Shown here piece by piece: positions 8,513-17,931 of a DNA stretch of 64,000 nt; positions within the stretch are counted from its first letter, which is position 1; the number at the start of each line of letters is the position of its first letter. The position numbers were made by a program, and so were the translations under genes. Source of the stretch: Ferribacterium limneticum (GTDB lineage Bacteria; Pseudomonadota; Gammaproteobacteria; Burkholderiales; Rhodocyclaceae); NCBI RefSeq assembly GCF_020510585.1, contig NZ_CP075190.1:434001-498000 (forward strand), given 5' to 3'. A model generated the notes under the pieces. That model was not told the origin of the DNA. It ran no database searches and saw nothing but the letters and a program-made list of their open reading frames with translations.

Positions 8513-9403
8513 ATGAACTGGCCCGCCCTCAAGGAAAAACTCGATCTCTACGAAAAGCTCATGCGGCTCGACAAGCCCATCGGCATTCTGTTGCTGCTCT
8601 GGCCGACGCTGTGGGCGCTCTGGCTGTCGGCGCTGGGTCGGCCGAACTGGTGGGTGGTCTGGATTTTTGTTCTGGGCACCGTACTCATGCGCTCGGCCGG
8701 CTGCGTCATCAACGACTACGCCGACCGCGATTTTGACAAGCATGTCGAACGGACCAAAGAGCGCCCGCTCACTGCCGGCAAGGTGACGACCAAGGAGGCG
8801 CTGGCGCTCTTCGCCGGGCTGTCGTTGCTGTCCTTTGCGCTGGTCCTGCTGCTCGGCAAGCAGCTGGTCATCTGGCTGTCGGTGCCGGCCCTTTTCCTGG
8901 CCGCCAGCTACCCGTTCACCAAACGCTTCCTGGCCATCCCGCAGGCTTACCTCGGCATCGCCTTCGGCTTCGGCATCCCGATGGCCTACGCGGCGCAGGT
9001 TGGCGGCGTGCCGGCCGAAGCCTGGTGGCTGCTGCTCGCCAACGTCTTCTGGGCAGTGGCCTACGACACCGAATACGCCATGGTCGACCGCGAGGACGAC
9101 CTCAAAATCGGTATCAAGACCTCGGCCATCACCTTCGGCCGCTTCGACGTGGCGGCGGTCATGGCCTGTTACGGCGCGACCCTGGCGATCATCGGCGGGA
9201 TCGGCTGGACGCTGCATCTCGGCCTTGCCTTCTACGCCGGCCTGGTTGTCGCCGCCGGCATCATGGGCGTGCATTACACCTGGATTCGTGGCCGCGAGCG
9301 CATGTCCTGCTTCAAGGCGTTTCTGCACAACAATTGGGTCGGCCTGGTGATTTTCATCGGCATCGTCGTCGACTTTGTGCTTTCCGGAAGGAGCTTCGCA
9401 TGA
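8513..9403 (+). CDS. ubiA: 4-hydroxybenzoate octaprenyltransferase
   Basis: 296 residues, integral membrane protein with about eight or nine hydrophobic helices. The first prenyl-diphosphate/Mg site is NDYADRDFD (N-D-x-x-D-x-x-x-D, residues about 70-80) and the second is [14 protein letters not shown] (about 187-200). The start [24 protein letters not shown] is typical of UbiA. It attaches the polyprenyl tail to 4-hydroxybenzoate, the second step of ubiquinone synthesis, at the inner membrane. Its TGA overlaps the ATG of the next gene (ATGA), so translation is coupled with the following cytochrome. ubiD lies three genes downstream, consistent with one pathway operon. Confidence 0.96.
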   Translation: MNWPALKEKLDLYEKLMRLDKPIGILLLLWPTLWALWLSALGRPNWWVVWIFVLGTVLMRSAGCVINDYADRDFDKHVERTKERPLTAGKVTTKEALALFAGLSLLSFALVLLLGKQLVIWLSVPALFLAASYPFTKRFLAIPQAYLGIAFGFGIPMAYAAQVGGVPAEAWWLLLANVFWAVAYDTEYAMVDREDDLKIGIKTSAITFGRFDVAAVMACYGATLAIIGGIGWTLHLGLAFYAGLVVAAGIMGVHYTWIRGRERMSCFKAFLHNNWVGLVIFIGIVVDFVLSGRSFA

Positions 9404-9822
9404 AGGCTTTCATTTTTGCCCTGTTTTTCCTGTCGACCGTGGCATTGGCCGAAGACACCCGCCAACTGGCCAAATTGCCCGATCCGGCGCAGGAATCGCT
9501 GCGTCAGGAGATGCTCGACAACCTGGTGGCGGTCAATGAAGTGCTGTCCTTGATGGCTGCCGGCAAGGTCAAGGAAGCCGGTGAGGCGGCCGAGGCCAAG
9601 CTGGGCATGTCGGCCATGGGCAAGCATCGTGGCAAGCCTTTCGACGCCCGGCCCGGCCCGCACATGCCGCCGGCCATGCACGGCATCGGCATGGATGGTC
9701 ACAAGGCGGTCAGTGAGTTCGTCGCCGTCGCCAGGACCGGCGACCGCGACAAGGCGCTGGCCCTGCTGCCCAACCTGACGGCAGCCTGCGTTGGTTGTCA
9801 CGCCGCGTATCGCACGCGATGA
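9400..9822 (+). CDS. Small periplasmic c-type cytochrome-like protein (single CVGCH)
   Basis: 140 residues. Residues 1-17 are a signal peptide ([17 protein letters not shown]). The mature part is helical with one haem-binding CVGCH motif ten residues from the C-terminus, the place where cytochrome c' and c556-type four-helix cytochromes carry it. Start ATG overlaps the ubiA stop. The next gene is a paralogue with the same layout ([19 protein letters not shown] here against [19 protein letters not shown] there), so the pair arose by duplication. The DNA for the signal peptide coincides with a diverged copy of the dispersed repeat (9408-9442). A role as electron carrier or haem sensor linked to quinone synthesis is only suggested by the context. 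Confidence 0.85.
   Translation: MKAFIFALFFLSTVALAEDTRQLAKLPDPAQESLRQEMLDNLVAVNEVLSLMAAGKVKEAGEAAEAKLGMSAMGKHRGKPFDARPGPHMPPAMHGIGMDGHKAVSEFVAVARTGDRDKALALLPNLTAACVGCHAAYRTR
9408..9442 (-). repeat. Dispersed repeat, diverged copy inside a signal-peptide coding region
   Basis: Minus-strand reading: CCACGGTCGACAGG, AAAAAC, AGGGC, AAAAATGAAA. Same layout as intergenic copies, with core differences. In sense direction it encodes the [12 protein letters not shown] part of the leader. Confidence 0.6.
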
Positions 9823-10442
9823 AACCAGCCGCCGTCTTCCTTGGCCTGGCCTGCGTCGTGCTGGCGCCGGGCGCGCTCGGCAAGACGGTGGAGATCAGGA
9901 AGGCGGTAGTGGTCAAAAAGACGGTTGCAGTAAAAAAGACGCCGGTGGTCAAAAAGACAGTGGCCGCAAAAAAGGCGACGCCAGCCCCGTCCCCGTCGAG
10001 CCCGAAGTTGGCGCAAGCGAAGAAGGTCCAGCCTGCGCCAGTTTCCGCGCCTGCCGCGCCCGACAAGGCCTACGACGAACGCGAGCTGATCAGGATGCCG
10101 TCGCCGGCCCGGCTGGCCTTGCGCGCTGAAATGCGCGACCGGATGGCGGCCCTCGATGCCGTGCTGCAACGGATGCGCGACGGTCAGGTGGTGGAAGCCG
10201 GCCAGATCGCCCAGATACGGCTCGGCGTCGCGCTATGGGGCAACCACTCCAGGCTGCCGCAGGCGGCGCAGCCGGAACAGTACATGCCGCCGAAGATGCT
10301 GACGCTGGCGCTCGATGGCTACAAGGCAGCCAGCGAGTTTGCCACCGTCGCGCTGACCGGCGACCAACATACTGCCACCGCCATGCTGCCGCAATTGACC
10401 GGCAGTTGTGCCCAATGTCACGAGGCCTACCGAATCCGATGA
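9819..10442 (+). CDS. Periplasmic c-type cytochrome-like protein with Lys/Val-rich linker (single CAQCH)
   Basis: 207 residues. Start at the ATG overlapping the previous stop (ATGA). A signal peptide ([21 protein letters not shown]) is followed by a low-complexity linker of repeated VVKKT / VAVKKT units and a Pro/Ala stretch (residues about 22-75), then a helical domain ending in [11 protein letters not shown], paralogous to the preceding protein. The Lys-rich linker is unusual for a cytochrome and could bind anionic surfaces or extend the domain from the membrane if the leader is not cleaved. It is coupled by ATGA to ubiD downstream. Function unknown; haem binding is inferred from the motif. 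Confidence 0.83.
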   Translation: MKPAAVFLGLACVVLAPGALGKTVEIRKAVVVKKTVAVKKTPVVKKTVAAKKATPAPSPSSPKLAQAKKVQPAPVSAPAAPDKAYDERELIRMPSPARLALRAEMRDRMAALDAVLQRMRDGQVVEAGQIAQIRLGVALWGNHSRLPQAAQPEQYMPPKMLTLALDGYKAASEFATVALTGDQHTATAMLPQLTGSCAQCHEAYRIR

Positions 10443-11902
10443 AATACCACGACTTGCGCGACTTCATGTCGCAACTGGAAAAGACCGGCGAACTCAAGCG
10501 CGTCGGCGTCGAGGTCGATACCCGCCTTGAAATGACCGAAATCTGTGACCGCGTGCTGCGCGCCGAAGGCCCGGCCATCCTGTTCGAGAAACCGAAGGGG
10601 TACACGATTCCCGTGCTGGCCAACCTGTTCGGTACGCCGAAGCGGGTGGCGCTGGGCATGGGGGAAGAGTCGGTGACGGCGCTGCGCGAAGTCGGCAAGC
10701 TGCTCGCCTATTTGAAGGAACCCGAGCCGCCGAAGGGCCTCAAGGACGCCTGGGGCAAGCTGCCGATCTTGAAGCAGGTCATGAATATGGCGCCGAAAAC
10801 GGTGTCGTCGGCACCGTGTCAGGAAATCGTCTGGGAGGGCAAGGACGTTGATCTGTCGCGCCTGCCCATCCAGCATTGCTGGCCGGGCGACGTGGCGCCC
10901 CTCATCACCTGGGGCCTGGTGGTAACCAAAGGTCCGCACAAGAACCGGCAGAATCTCGGCATCTATCGCCAGCAGGTGCTCGGCCCGAACAAGGTCATCA
11001 TGCGCTGGCTGGCCCATCGTGGCGGGGCGCTGGATTTTCGCGAGCATCAACTGGCCAATCCGGGGCAGCCGTTCCCGGTCGCCGTCGTCCTTGGCTGCGA
11101 TCCGGCGACCATCCTCGGCGCCGTGACGCCGGTGCCCGATTCGCTGTCCGAATACCAGTTCGCCGGCTTGTTGCGCGGCGGCAAGACCGAGCTGATCAAG
11201 TGCCTTGGCTCTGCTTTGCAAGTGCCGGCTTCGGCCGAAATCGTTCTGGAAGGCGTCATTCATCCGGGCGAAATGGCGCTGGAAGGGCCGTACGGCGACC
11301 ACACCGGCTACTACAACGAGCAGGCCGAATTTCCCGTGTTCACCATCGAGCGCATGACCATGCGCAAGAACCCGATCTACCACAGCACCTACACCGGCAA
11401 GCCGCCCGACGAACCAGCGGTCTTGGGCGTCGCGCTCAACGAGGTCTTCGTGCCCCTGCTGCAGAAGCAGTACCCGGAAATCGTCGATTTCTACCTGCCG
11501 CCGGAAGGCTGCTCGTACCGCATGGCCATCGTCAGCATCAAGAAGGCTTATCCCGGCCACGCCAAGCGCATCATGTTCGGCATCTGGAGCTTCCTGCGTC
11601 AGTTCATGTACACCAAGACGATCATCGTGGTGGATGACGACATCGACATCCGCGACTGGAAGGAGGTGGTCTGGGCGATGACGACGCGCATGGACGCAAC
11701 GCGCGACACGACGCTGGTCGACAACACGCCGATCGATTACCTCGATTTTGCCTCGCCGGTGGCCGGCCTCGGTTCCAAGATGGGGCTCGACGCGACCAAC
11801 AAGTGGCCGGGCGAGACGAACCGCGAATGGGGGCGGCCGATTGTCATGGATGACGGCGTGAAGAAGAAGGTCGACGCCATGTGGAGCGATCTCGGCCTAT
11901 GA
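10439..11902 (+). CDS. ubiD: 3-octaprenyl-4-hydroxybenzoate carboxy-lyase UbiD
   Basis: 487 residues, the usual UbiD length. Begins [21 protein letters not shown]; characteristic segments are [20 protein letters not shown], the GADP-like region [31 protein letters not shown] (catalytic Glu/Arg region) and the end [17 protein letters not shown]. It removes the carboxyl group of prenylated hydroxybenzoate using prenylated FMN supplied by UbiX (not in the window). The start ATG overlaps the stop of the second cytochrome and its own stop overlaps the next ATG, so ubiA through the GNAT gene form a chain of ATGA overlaps. Confidence 0.96.
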   Translation: MKYHDLRDFMSQLEKTGELKRVGVEVDTRLEMTEICDRVLRAEGPAILFEKPKGYTIPVLANLFGTPKRVALGMGEESVTALREVGKLLAYLKEPEPPKGLKDAWGKLPILKQVMNMAPKTVSSAPCQEIVWEGKDVDLSRLPIQHCWPGDVAPLITWGLVVTKGPHKNRQNLGIYRQQVLGPNKVIMRWLAHRGGALDFREHQLANPGQPFPVAVVLGCDPATILGAVTPVPDSLSEYQFAGLLRGGKTELIKCLGSALQVPASAEIVLEGVIHPGEMALEGPYGDHTGYYNEQAEFPVFTIERMTMRKNPIYHSTYTGKPPDEPAVLGVALNEVFVPLLQKQYPEIVDFYLPPEGCSYRMAIVSIKKAYPGHAKRIMFGIWSFLRQFMYTKTIIVVDDDIDIRDWKEVVWAMTTRMDATRDTTLVDNTPIDYLDFASPVAGLGSKMGLDATNKWPGETNREWGRPIVMDDGVKKKVDAMWSDLGL

Positions 11903-12390
11903 CCGTCAAAGTCGTTCCGCTCGATCTGTCCGACCTGGCCCAGGCTGAAATCTGGCTCGGCCTGCTCGATCATTACGCGCAAGACCCGATGGGTGGCGGC
12001 GATGGTTTGTCCGACTACGCAAAACTCAATCTCGTGCGCACCATGCGCGAGGTGCCTGGTTTCCACGGGGCATTGGCCTGGCTGGACGGCCAGGCGGTCG
12101 GCCTGATCGACTGCTTCGCCGGCTTTTCCACCTTTGCCGCGCTGCCGCTGCTCAATGTTCACGACATCGTCGTGCGCAATGGACTGCGCGGCCAGGGCAT
12201 CGGTCAGGCCCTGCTGGCCTGGGCCGAAGAACGCGCCCGCCAGCTTGGCTGCTGCAAGCTGACGCTCGAAGTGCTGTCCAACAACACGCGGGCGATGGCC
12301 TCCTACCGACAGGCCGGCTACGCGCCGTATGTTCTCGACCCGGCAGCCGGTAACGCATTGCTCATGCAGAAAATCCTTCCGGAGGAATAA
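11899..12390 (+). CDS. GNAT family N-acetyltransferase
   Basis: 163 residues. Acetyl-CoA site is in [22 protein letters not shown] (the R/Q-x-x-G-x-G/A motif A), followed by motif [22 protein letters not shown]. The ATG is embedded in the ubiD stop (ATGA). The acceptor could be an amine of a small molecule or a protein N-terminus; nothing in the sequence decides this. It is followed 3 bp downstream by the DUF4870-like gene and is probably part of the ubi transcript. Confidence 0.9.
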   Translation: MTVKVVPLDLSDLAQAEIWLGLLDHYAQDPMGGGDGLSDYAKLNLVRTMREVPGFHGALAWLDGQAVGLIDCFAGFSTFAALPLLNVHDIVVRNGLRGQGIGQALLAWAEERARQLGCCKLTLEVLSNNTRAMASYRQAGYAPYVLDPAAGNALLMQKILPEE

Positions 12391-12393
12391 GCC

Positions 12394-12801
12394 ATGCAGG
12401 AACCCGTTCCCCAGCCCGATTTGCAGGGCGTCCGCCCCTCGCTCGTTCAGCTCACCCATTTCATCTACGGTCTGCACGCCATCGCCGTGCTCGTCGGCGT
12501 CACCTCGGCAGCGACGGTGGCAGGTGGTTTCGTCTTCGGTCTGCCGTCGCTGTGCGCAGTCTTTCTCAATTACCTCAAGCGCAGCGAGGTCAACGGCACC
12601 TGGCTGGAAAGCCACTTCCGCTGGCAGATCCGCACCTTCTGGTTCACCTTCCTCGGGCTGGTTTTCTACGGCCTGTTGGTCATCACCATCATCGGTATTC
12701 CGCTCGCCTGGATATTGATCGCCGTGCTCGGGCTATGGGTGGCCTATCGCGTCATTCGAGGCTGGATTGCGCTGTTTGGCGTCAAACCCATCGACAACTA
12801 A
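12394..12801 (+). CDS. DUF4870-like small membrane protein
   Basis: 135 residues with three hydrophobic helices (about 25-55, 80-100 and 100-125). The order (helix, a charged YLKRSEVNGTWLESHFRWQIRTFW segment, two closely spaced helices, then a short basic tail) is that of DUF4870 family proteins. The start follows 3 bp after the GNAT stop with the ribosome site GGAGG inside the GNAT end. The gene converges with the CopD-like gene with only a 3-bp gap. Function unknown. Confidence 0.8.
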   Translation: MQEPVPQPDLQGVRPSLVQLTHFIYGLHAIAVLVGVTSAATVAGGFVFGLPSLCAVFLNYLKRSEVNGTWLESHFRWQIRTFWFTFLGLVFYGLLVITIIGIPLAWILIAVLGLWVAYRVIRGWIALFGVKPIDN

Positions 12802-12804
12802 GAC

Positions 12805-13257
12805 TCAGAAGCCGACGCCGAAACAGGCGACGGCCACCGTCGCCACACCCAACCCCAGATTGAGCGCGACCCGCTGGCGGATGGTGTTCATCGCCGCCCC
12901 GGCCGCCGGCCAGTCCTGTGCCGCCACGCCGGCCTGCAGCCTGACCAAATGGCGCAGTGCGATGTCGACGAAGATGATGGTCATGACCAGGCCGCTGCTC
13001 AGCATGATGTGCCAGTGGAGCGGCGCGTTGGCAAAGCCGACGTTGAGCATGCGCCCGATGCCGGAGAGCAGGATCAGGGCAATTGCTACCGCGACAATCC
13101 TGAAAAATCGGCCAAGGACGCCGGCCAGCAGCGGCAGGCGCTGGGGCGGCGGGAGCTGTTCGGCAGCGACCGGGCGCAGGCAGAAATGGGCGAAGAACAT
13201 GCCGCCGACCCAGACGATGACGCCGGCGAGGTGCAGAAAGAGAAGTGTCGAACGCAT
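12805..13257 (-). CDS. CopD-like four-helix membrane protein
   Basis: 150 residues with four membrane helices. The start MRSTLLFLHLAGVIVWVGGMFFAHF (helix I with His and Trp-Val-Gly-Gly) and histidines in HWHIMLSS are typical of the CopD / DUF2269-like group that may bind haem or copper within the membrane. It is the last gene of a probable dacB - ferredoxin-like - copD-like operon, with 20 bp from the previous stop. Metal role is inferred from family and is not certain. Confidence 0.75.
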   Translation of the reverse strand: MRSTLLFLHLAGVIVWVGGMFFAHFCLRPVAAEQLPPPQRLPLLAGVLGRFFRIVAVAIALILLSGIGRMLNVGFANAPLHWHIMLSSGLVMTIIFVDIALRHLVRLQAGVAAQDWPAAGAAMNTIRQRVALNLGLGVATVAVACFGVGF

Positions 13258-13277
13258 GGTGTTTTCCAGTGCAGGGG

Positions 13278-13979
13278 TCAGGATTGTTTGAAATATTGGC
13301 GGAGCATGGCCAGCGAGCGGCGGTAACTGTGGGCGATCTGGGTCGCTTCATAGTGATGTTCGGCGCCGACCGGGCAGGCCTGGCGGGCCAGACAGCCTTC
13401 GGCACAGCTGGATTCAGCCTGCAGGCGGTAGCCGCTGCAGGCCTGCAGATCGAACTGGCCGCCGGCCAGCGCATCGGCCGGGCAGGCCGTGATGCAAGGC
13501 GTCGACCGGCAGTCGAGGCAGGGGTTCCCACGGTCAACCGGAAAAAAGGCCGAAAATTGAAAATCGATTAGCACGGCTGCCCGGTAGGCGTACCAACTGC
13601 CCCACTCGGCATCGATGCCGACCATGAAGGGCGAGGCGTTGTGCCAGCCGGCCAGCTTGCCGAGCGCCTGCAGACCGACCGGCTGCTGGCCCGGATACAG
13701 GATGCGGTAAGCCCGGCCGGGCAGGTGTTCGGCCAGCCAGGCCTCAACGGTGCGCACGGTGTAGTCGTCGATCGGATGTTCGCTGGTCAGTCCGGCCGCC
13801 TGCACGCGTTCCCAGAGCAGCCGGCCGCCATGGCCGAGCAGGATGAGCTGGCGGAAGCCGGTCGTGTCGCCCAGGGTTTTTCGCGTGTCCTCGGGTAGCC
13901 CGTCCAGATCGAAGACGAACTGCCGGTTGAGACCGGCCTCGGCCAGCACCTCGCCCGGAAAAGGTAGGCGCTCACTCAT
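13278..13979 (-). CDS. 4Fe-4S ferredoxin-type protein, distant QueG relative
   Basis: 233 residues starting MSERLPFPGEVLAEAGL; the ATG overlaps the dacB end by a few bases. The C-terminal part has cysteine clusters CLDCRSTPCITACPADAL and a second group C-x(11)-C-x3-C-x5-CPVG. The layout recalls epoxyqueuosine-reductase-type proteins (COG1600), but the cobalamin-binding half is short, so a QueG function is not claimed. A copy of the dispersed repeat lies in frame at 13527-13564 and encodes the stretch QFSAFFPVDRGNP just before the first cysteine cluster, where relatives should be conserved. This suggests the element was accommodated in the coding sequence. Confidence 0.75.
   Translation of the reverse strand: MSERLPFPGEVLAEAGLNRQFVFDLDGLPEDTRKTLGDTTGFRQLILLGHGGRLLWERVQAAGLTSEHPIDDYTVRTVEAWLAEHLPGRAYRILYPGQQPVGLQALGKLAGWHNASPFMVGIDAEWGSWYAYRAAVLIDFQFSAFFPVDRGNPCLDCRSTPCITACPADALAGGQFDLQACSGYRLQAESSCAEGCLARQACPVGAEHHYEATQIAHSYRRSLAMLRQYFKQS
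13527..13564 (+). repeat. Dispersed 37-bp repeat, copy 4 (inside ferredoxin-like gene)
   Basis: TCCCACGGTCAACCGG, A6, GGCCG, AAAATTGAAAAT. Near-perfect although it is coding on the opposite strand, where it reads FQFSAFFPVDRG. Confidence 0.88.
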
Positions 13980-15450
13980 TTTCAAGCACCGGCATTTTCT
14001 CGCCGACCCGCCGCTGGGCGACCCAGACGAGCAGGGCATCGATGGCCGCGCTACCAGCCTGTGCCTTCGGATGGTTGATCAGGAAGGTGACGGCATGGCG
14101 CCGGCCCTGGCCGTCGAGCGCATAGCCGGCGGCGGTCTTGACGCCATCGAGCGTGCCGGTCTTGATGTGGGCGCGGCCGGTGGCATCGGAGCTGCTCAGC
14201 CGCTTTTTCATCGTGCCGTCGATGCCGACAATCGGCATGCTCGAGACGAATTCCGGCATCACCGGGCTTTTCCAGGCGTCGAGCAGCAGGCGGTTGAGGC
14301 TGTCGGCGCTGATCCGCTCGATGCGCGACAGGCCGGACCCGTTGTCGAGGACCAGTTCGCCAAAACGCAGATTGCGCGCCGCCAACCAGTCGGTGATGCG
14401 CTGGCGGGCGCGTTCGGCTGTGGCCGGGGCGGAGTCGTTACCGATGGTCAGGAAAACCTGGCGGGCCATCACGTTGTTGCTGAACTTGTTGATGTCGCGC
14501 ACGGCGTCGGCCAGCGGCGCCGATTCGTGCTGGGTGAGCAGCTTGGCGCCGACCGGCACGTTGCCGGCCCGGACCTGGCCGTTCAGGGTGCCGCCGAGTT
14601 CCTTCCACAGCGCGCGGATCAGCCCGCTGGTCTGCGCTTCGGCCGGCAGCGGCGACAGGCTCAGGGGCTTTTCGCCACAGAGCGCGGCGTAGCTGCCGGT
14701 GAATTCCAGCCGATTGCCGTTGTTTTCTGGAATCAGCCGAACGTTGATGAGGTCCTTCCAGTTGCTGCCGCATTCGTTGTTGGTGGCGCGCAACTGGTTG
14801 TCGACGCGCAGGCCCTCGCTCGGCGTTTCCATGAGGATGCGCGGCTTGCCGTTATCTGGCTGCAGCGTGAAGCGCAGGGCGCGGAAGTTGAGCAGAAAAC
14901 CGTCCGGTCCGACGTTATAGGGCCGCATCGGTTTGTCGTCGAAGGCGCCGGGGTCGGTGGCCGGGATGTTGAAGACGCTGCGGTCGAGCACGATGTCGCC
15001 GTCGATCCGGCGGATACCGCGGACCTGAATCTGGCGCAGGAGTGCCGTCAAATGTTCGATGGCAAAGCGCGGGTCGCCGCTGCCGCGGATGTACAAATTT
15101 CCGCTTAAATTCCCGTCGACCGCAGCATTCTCGGTCCACGCCGTGGTTTTCCACGTGTAGGCCGGGCCGAGCAGGTCGAGCGCGGCGTAGGTGGTGACCA
15201 GCTTCATGACCGAAGCAGGGTTCATTGCGCGGCTGGCGTTGTGGGCAACCAGCGGCGCGCCGGCATCGACCTGGTGGACGACGACGGCGACGCTGCCGGC
15301 CGGAATCTGCGCCGCCTTCAGAGCCTGCAGTACGGTCGGCGGCAGGTCGGCGCTGGCCAGTCCGGCCGCCGTGGCCAGCGCGAGCAAACCAAGTACCTGC
15401 CTCAGCTTGCGACAGGCTGGCGGGTGTGGCGTCGGGCGGGGCAGGGTCAT
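13972..15450 (-). CDS. dacB: D-alanyl-D-alanine carboxypeptidase/endopeptidase (PBP4, family S13)
   Basis: 492 residues from the ATG MTLPRPTPH; signal peptide follows a basic region (about 14-35, ending LASA). Active-site motifs: SVMK (SxxK nucleophile, after MNPA), SNN (SxN, in KFSNNVMA) and KTGT near the C-terminus, the family S13 set. The large insert between the first two motifs is typical of PBP4. The enzyme trims peptidoglycan peptides in the periplasm during cell separation and recycling. It begins a minus-strand operon with the ferredoxin-like and CopD-like genes. A diverged repeat copy is in frame at 15088-15125 (AAVDGNLSGNLYI). Confidence 0.93.
   Translation of the reverse strand: MTLPRPTPHPPACRKLRQVLGLLALATAAGLASADLPPTVLQALKAAQIPAGSVAVVVHQVDAGAPLVAHNASRAMNPASVMKLVTTYAALDLLGPAYTWKTTAWTENAAVDGNLSGNLYIRGSGDPRFAIEHLTALLRQIQVRGIRRIDGDIVLDRSVFNIPATDPGAFDDKPMRPYNVGPDGFLLNFRALRFTLQPDNGKPRILMETPSEGLRVDNQLRATNNECGSNWKDLINVRLIPENNGNRLEFTGSYAALCGEKPLSLSPLPAEAQTSGLIRALWKELGGTLNGQVRAGNVPVGAKLLTQHESAPLADAVRDINKFSNNVMARQVFLTIGNDSAPATAERARQRITDWLAARNLRFGELVLDNGSGLSRIERISADSLNRLLLDAWKSPVMPEFVSSMPIVGIDGTMKKRLSSSDATGRAHIKTGTLDGVKTAAGYALDGQGRRHAVTFLINHPKAQAGSAAIDALLVWVAQRRVGEKMPVLENE
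15088..15125 (-). repeat. Dispersed repeat, diverged copy inside dacB
   Basis: Minus-strand reading: GCTGCGGTCGACGGG, AATTTAA, GCGG, AAATTTGTACATC. Core changed to GTCGAC; layout retained. Encodes AAVDGNLSGNLYI in PBP4. Confidence 0.5.
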
Positions 15451-15503
15451 GGCAATAAAATGGAGGCTCGAAAGCCCCCATTGTATTCGCTGCAAATAGC
15501 CGG

Positions 15504-17588
15504 TCAGCGCCGATATAGCTCGAAAGACGAGATCAGGACTTCGAGCTGGTGCGAGGTGCCGCGTAGTTCGTCGGCAATCAACTTGGCGCTGTGCGCTGCT
15601 TCGGTGTTCTGCTCGATCAGGTCGGTGATCTGCTGCATGCTGCCGGCCACTTCCTCGCTGGCGATACCTTGCTGGCGGGCCGCATCGGAAATCTGGCTGG
15701 CCATCAGCGAGACCTGGCTGGACGAACTGGTAATGCCTTCGAGGCCGGCGACGCTCTCGCGCAACTTGCCGATGCCGGTATCCACTTCCTGCGCGGCGAG
15801 GTCCATGCTGGCCACGGCCTGGGCGGTGACCGCCTGGATTTCGTTGACCGTGTTGTTGATGTCGGCCGTCGAGGTCGTCGTCCGTTCGGCCAGCTTGCGC
15901 ACCTCGTCGGCAACAACGGCGAAGCCGCGGCCCTGTTCGCCGGCCCGGGCCGCTTCGATGGCGGCGTTGAGGGCGAGCAGGTTGGTCTGGCTGGCGATGT
16001 CGGCAATGACGCGGGTGATGTCGCCGATCTTGGCAATCGACTTGTTGAGTTGGTCGATGGTCGAATTGGAGGCGGTCACGGCCTCGACGACGCGGGTCGT
16101 CGCTGCCATGCTCTGGCTGATGTTGGCGTTGCTCTGCTTGACCTGGCTCTGCGAGTCGCGGGCGGCCGAAGCGGTTTCCTCGGCATTGGCGGCGACTTCC
16201 TGCACCGACTGGCTGAATTCCTCGGTGGCCGCCGCTACCCCTTCGACACTGGCCTGTTGTTGCATGGATTGCGTCGCGACTTGGGCCATCTGCGCCTCAA
16301 GCTGGCTGCTGCGCTGATCGATGCTCTGCGCCGCCGTGCTGATTTCGTCGAGCATGGCCTTGATGCTGCCTTGCATGACGCCCAGGTTGCAGAGCAACAG
16401 GCCCGTTTCGTCGCGCCCGGAAATGTTGATTTCGTCGGTCAGCTTGCCTTCGCTGATCCGCTCGAAATGGGCGATGGCCTTGCGCAAGGGGGTGACGATG
16501 GAGCGGACCAGCAGGCCACCGCCGATCAGCGTGATGAGCAGGGCAAAGGCGATCAGTCCGATGCTCGTATTACGCACCGATTCATAGTCCTTTTCGGCCG
16601 TGCCGTAACGCGCTTCGGCATCGCGGCTCAGTTGCTGGATCAAGGCTTCGCCATTGCTGCGCATCTCGGCGTACAGCGGGTTGATCTTGGTCAGCAGGAC
16701 GACATTTGCGTCATAGAACTTGCCTTCCGTCAGCAGGCTACGCGCGGCATTGACGCCTTCTTTCGAGAACCTTTCACGGCTGGCGCCAAACTTGTCGAGC
16801 AGGGCTCTCTGGCTGTCCGTCAGCTTCTGTTGCTTCAGGGTTTCGAGCAGGCTGTTGATTTCCTCGCGATTTTTGAGGGTCGCGTTGATGTGCAGATCGA
16901 GCGGGTGGTCATGCATCTTGACGAAGGGATTCGTCGTATCGTGCTGCAAGGCGAGCATGACCTGCGAGCGATTGTCGGCGAGCAGGAAAATCATGCGATT
17001 GACCGTGTTCGACGGCAAAAGATTGTCGCGGTACATCGCATTCAATGCCTGGTCGGTCTCCGTCAGGCTGCGCAGGCCGAAGAAGCCGATCAACCCCATG
17101 AGGGCGACCAGGATGCCCATGGCGGCCCACAGGCGGGAGGCGAGCGGGATATTGCGCCGCGCGGTTGGCGGCAACTTGCCGGTCGTGCCGGCTGCCCGGT
17201 AAAGCGCCTCGGCGGCCAGTTTCTTGTCTGCAGGCAGCGGGGTGCGGACCGACATGTAGCCGGTGATTTCACCATTTTTCTTGAGTGGAACGACAAAGGC
17301 ATCCACCCAGTAATAGTCGCCATTCTTGCAGCGGTTCTTGACCGACCCGCGCCAGGGCAGGCCGGCCTTGACCGTCTGCCAGAGATCGGCAAAGGCCGCC
17401 ATCGGCATGTCCGGGTGGCGGACGATGTTGTGGCTGCTGCCGATCAGTTCGGCGCGGCTAAAACCGCTGATTTTGATAAAGGCATCATTGGCCTCGATGA
17501 TGTTGCCCTTCAGGTCGGTTTTCGAGACCAGGTAACAATCCGGCGGGAAGGGAACTTCTCGTTGGGTAACTGGTTGGTTGTTTTTCAT
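15504..17588 (-). CDS. PAS-domain methyl-accepting chemotaxis protein (Aer-like with periplasmic domain)
   Basis: 694 residues. Domains: an N-terminal cytoplasmic PAS (about 10-125) with [17 protein letters not shown] and [18 protein letters not shown] as in Aer-type PAS; a membrane helix (about 150-175); a four-helix-bundle periplasmic domain; a second helix (about 340-365); HAMP; and a signalling domain whose tip is near residues 535-555 ([24 protein letters not shown] region, fully conserved). Unlike E. coli Aer it has both a PAS and a true periplasmic sensor, so it could read redox state and an external ligand. No che genes are adjacent. Start [15 protein letters not shown] is chosen over an upstream GC-poor extension because it immediately precedes the PAS domain. 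Confidence 0.93.
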   Translation of the reverse strand: MKNNQPVTQREVPFPPDCYLVSKTDLKGNIIEANDAFIKISGFSRAELIGSSHNIVRHPDMPMAAFADLWQTVKAGLPWRGSVKNRCKNGDYYWVDAFVVPLKKNGEITGYMSVRTPLPADKKLAAEALYRAAGTTGKLPPTARRNIPLASRLWAAMGILVALMGLIGFFGLRSLTETDQALNAMYRDNLLPSNTVNRMIFLLADNRSQVMLALQHDTTNPFVKMHDHPLDLHINATLKNREEINSLLETLKQQKLTDSQRALLDKFGASRERFSKEGVNAARSLLTEGKFYDANVVLLTKINPLYAEMRSNGEALIQQLSRDAEARYGTAEKDYESVRNTSIGLIAFALLITLIGGGLLVRSIVTPLRKAIAHFERISEGKLTDEINISGRDETGLLLCNLGVMQGSIKAMLDEISTAAQSIDQRSSQLEAQMAQVATQSMQQQASVEGVAAATEEFSQSVQEVAANAEETASAARDSQSQVKQSNANISQSMAATTRVVEAVTASNSTIDQLNKSIAKIGDITRVIADIASQTNLLALNAAIEAARAGEQGRGFAVVADEVRKLAERTTTSTADINNTVNEIQAVTAQAVASMDLAAQEVDTGIGKLRESVAGLEGITSSSSQVSLMASQISDAARQQGIASEEVAGSMQQITDLIEQNTEAAHSAKLIADELRGTSHQLEVLISSFELYRR

Positions 17589-17787
17589 CGTCTGGTCGCT
17601 GGGGATGCTGTGTTTGTTTAAACGTCGCATTAATACCAAAGGCAAAAGACGATAGCCAGTTTTATTATGACTAAAGGCGTATGTAATAGCCCCGGGATTC
17701 GCCGGTTGCCGGGCGCTGTAGGCCCCTCTGCCGGTAAGCGGGTCGCGCGCCTGGCCCGACGCGAGGACAAAAAATTCAGCCCTCGCC

Positions 17788-17816
17788 CTTGAAATACCGG
17801 TTCCTCGCCCCTATTA
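17788..17816 (+). promoter_or_regulatory. Sigma-32 (heat-shock) promoter of groES-groEL
   Basis: The -35 element CTTGAAA (17788-17794), a 13-bp spacer and the -10 element CCCCTATTA (17808-17816) match the sigma-32 consensus (CTTGAAA, 13-15 bp, CCCCATNT). It directly abuts the CIRCE operator. Confidence 0.85.
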
Positions 17817-17843
17817 TTAGCACTCACCGGAGACGAGTGCTAA
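17817..17843 (+). promoter_or_regulatory. CIRCE operator (HrcA repressor site)
   Basis: TTAGCACTC, nine-base spacer, GAGTGCTAA: a perfect inverted repeat identical to the CIRCE consensus. It overlaps the expected transcription start, so HrcA would block the sigma-32 promoter. hrcA itself is not in the window. Confidence 0.97.
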
Positions 17844-17931
17844 TAACCCGCCCGCTCCGGTCCCGAATCCGCGCTTCGGTGCGGTCGGCCATTTTTCCGT
17901 GTGTTGCAATTCAATTTCAGGAGTCAGATTT

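Larger units (their letters stand above)
17589..17931. other. 343-bp divergent region between the chemoreceptor and groES
   Basis: The groES side carries a sigma-32 promoter and a CIRCE operator (listed separately). The chemoreceptor side is AT-rich (about 17600-17690), but I could not find a clear sigma-28 or sigma-70 promoter. No small gene is seen. Confidence 0.6.

Noticed and set aside
7472..9328. 618-codon open frame antisense to the 253-aa gene and ubiA
   Set aside because: Composition and lack of motifs show it is a shadow of ubiA; the plus frame has all UbiA motifs.
15591..17621. 676-codon open frame antisense to the chemoreceptor
   Set aside because: Shadow of a gene with intact PAS, HAMP and signalling domains.
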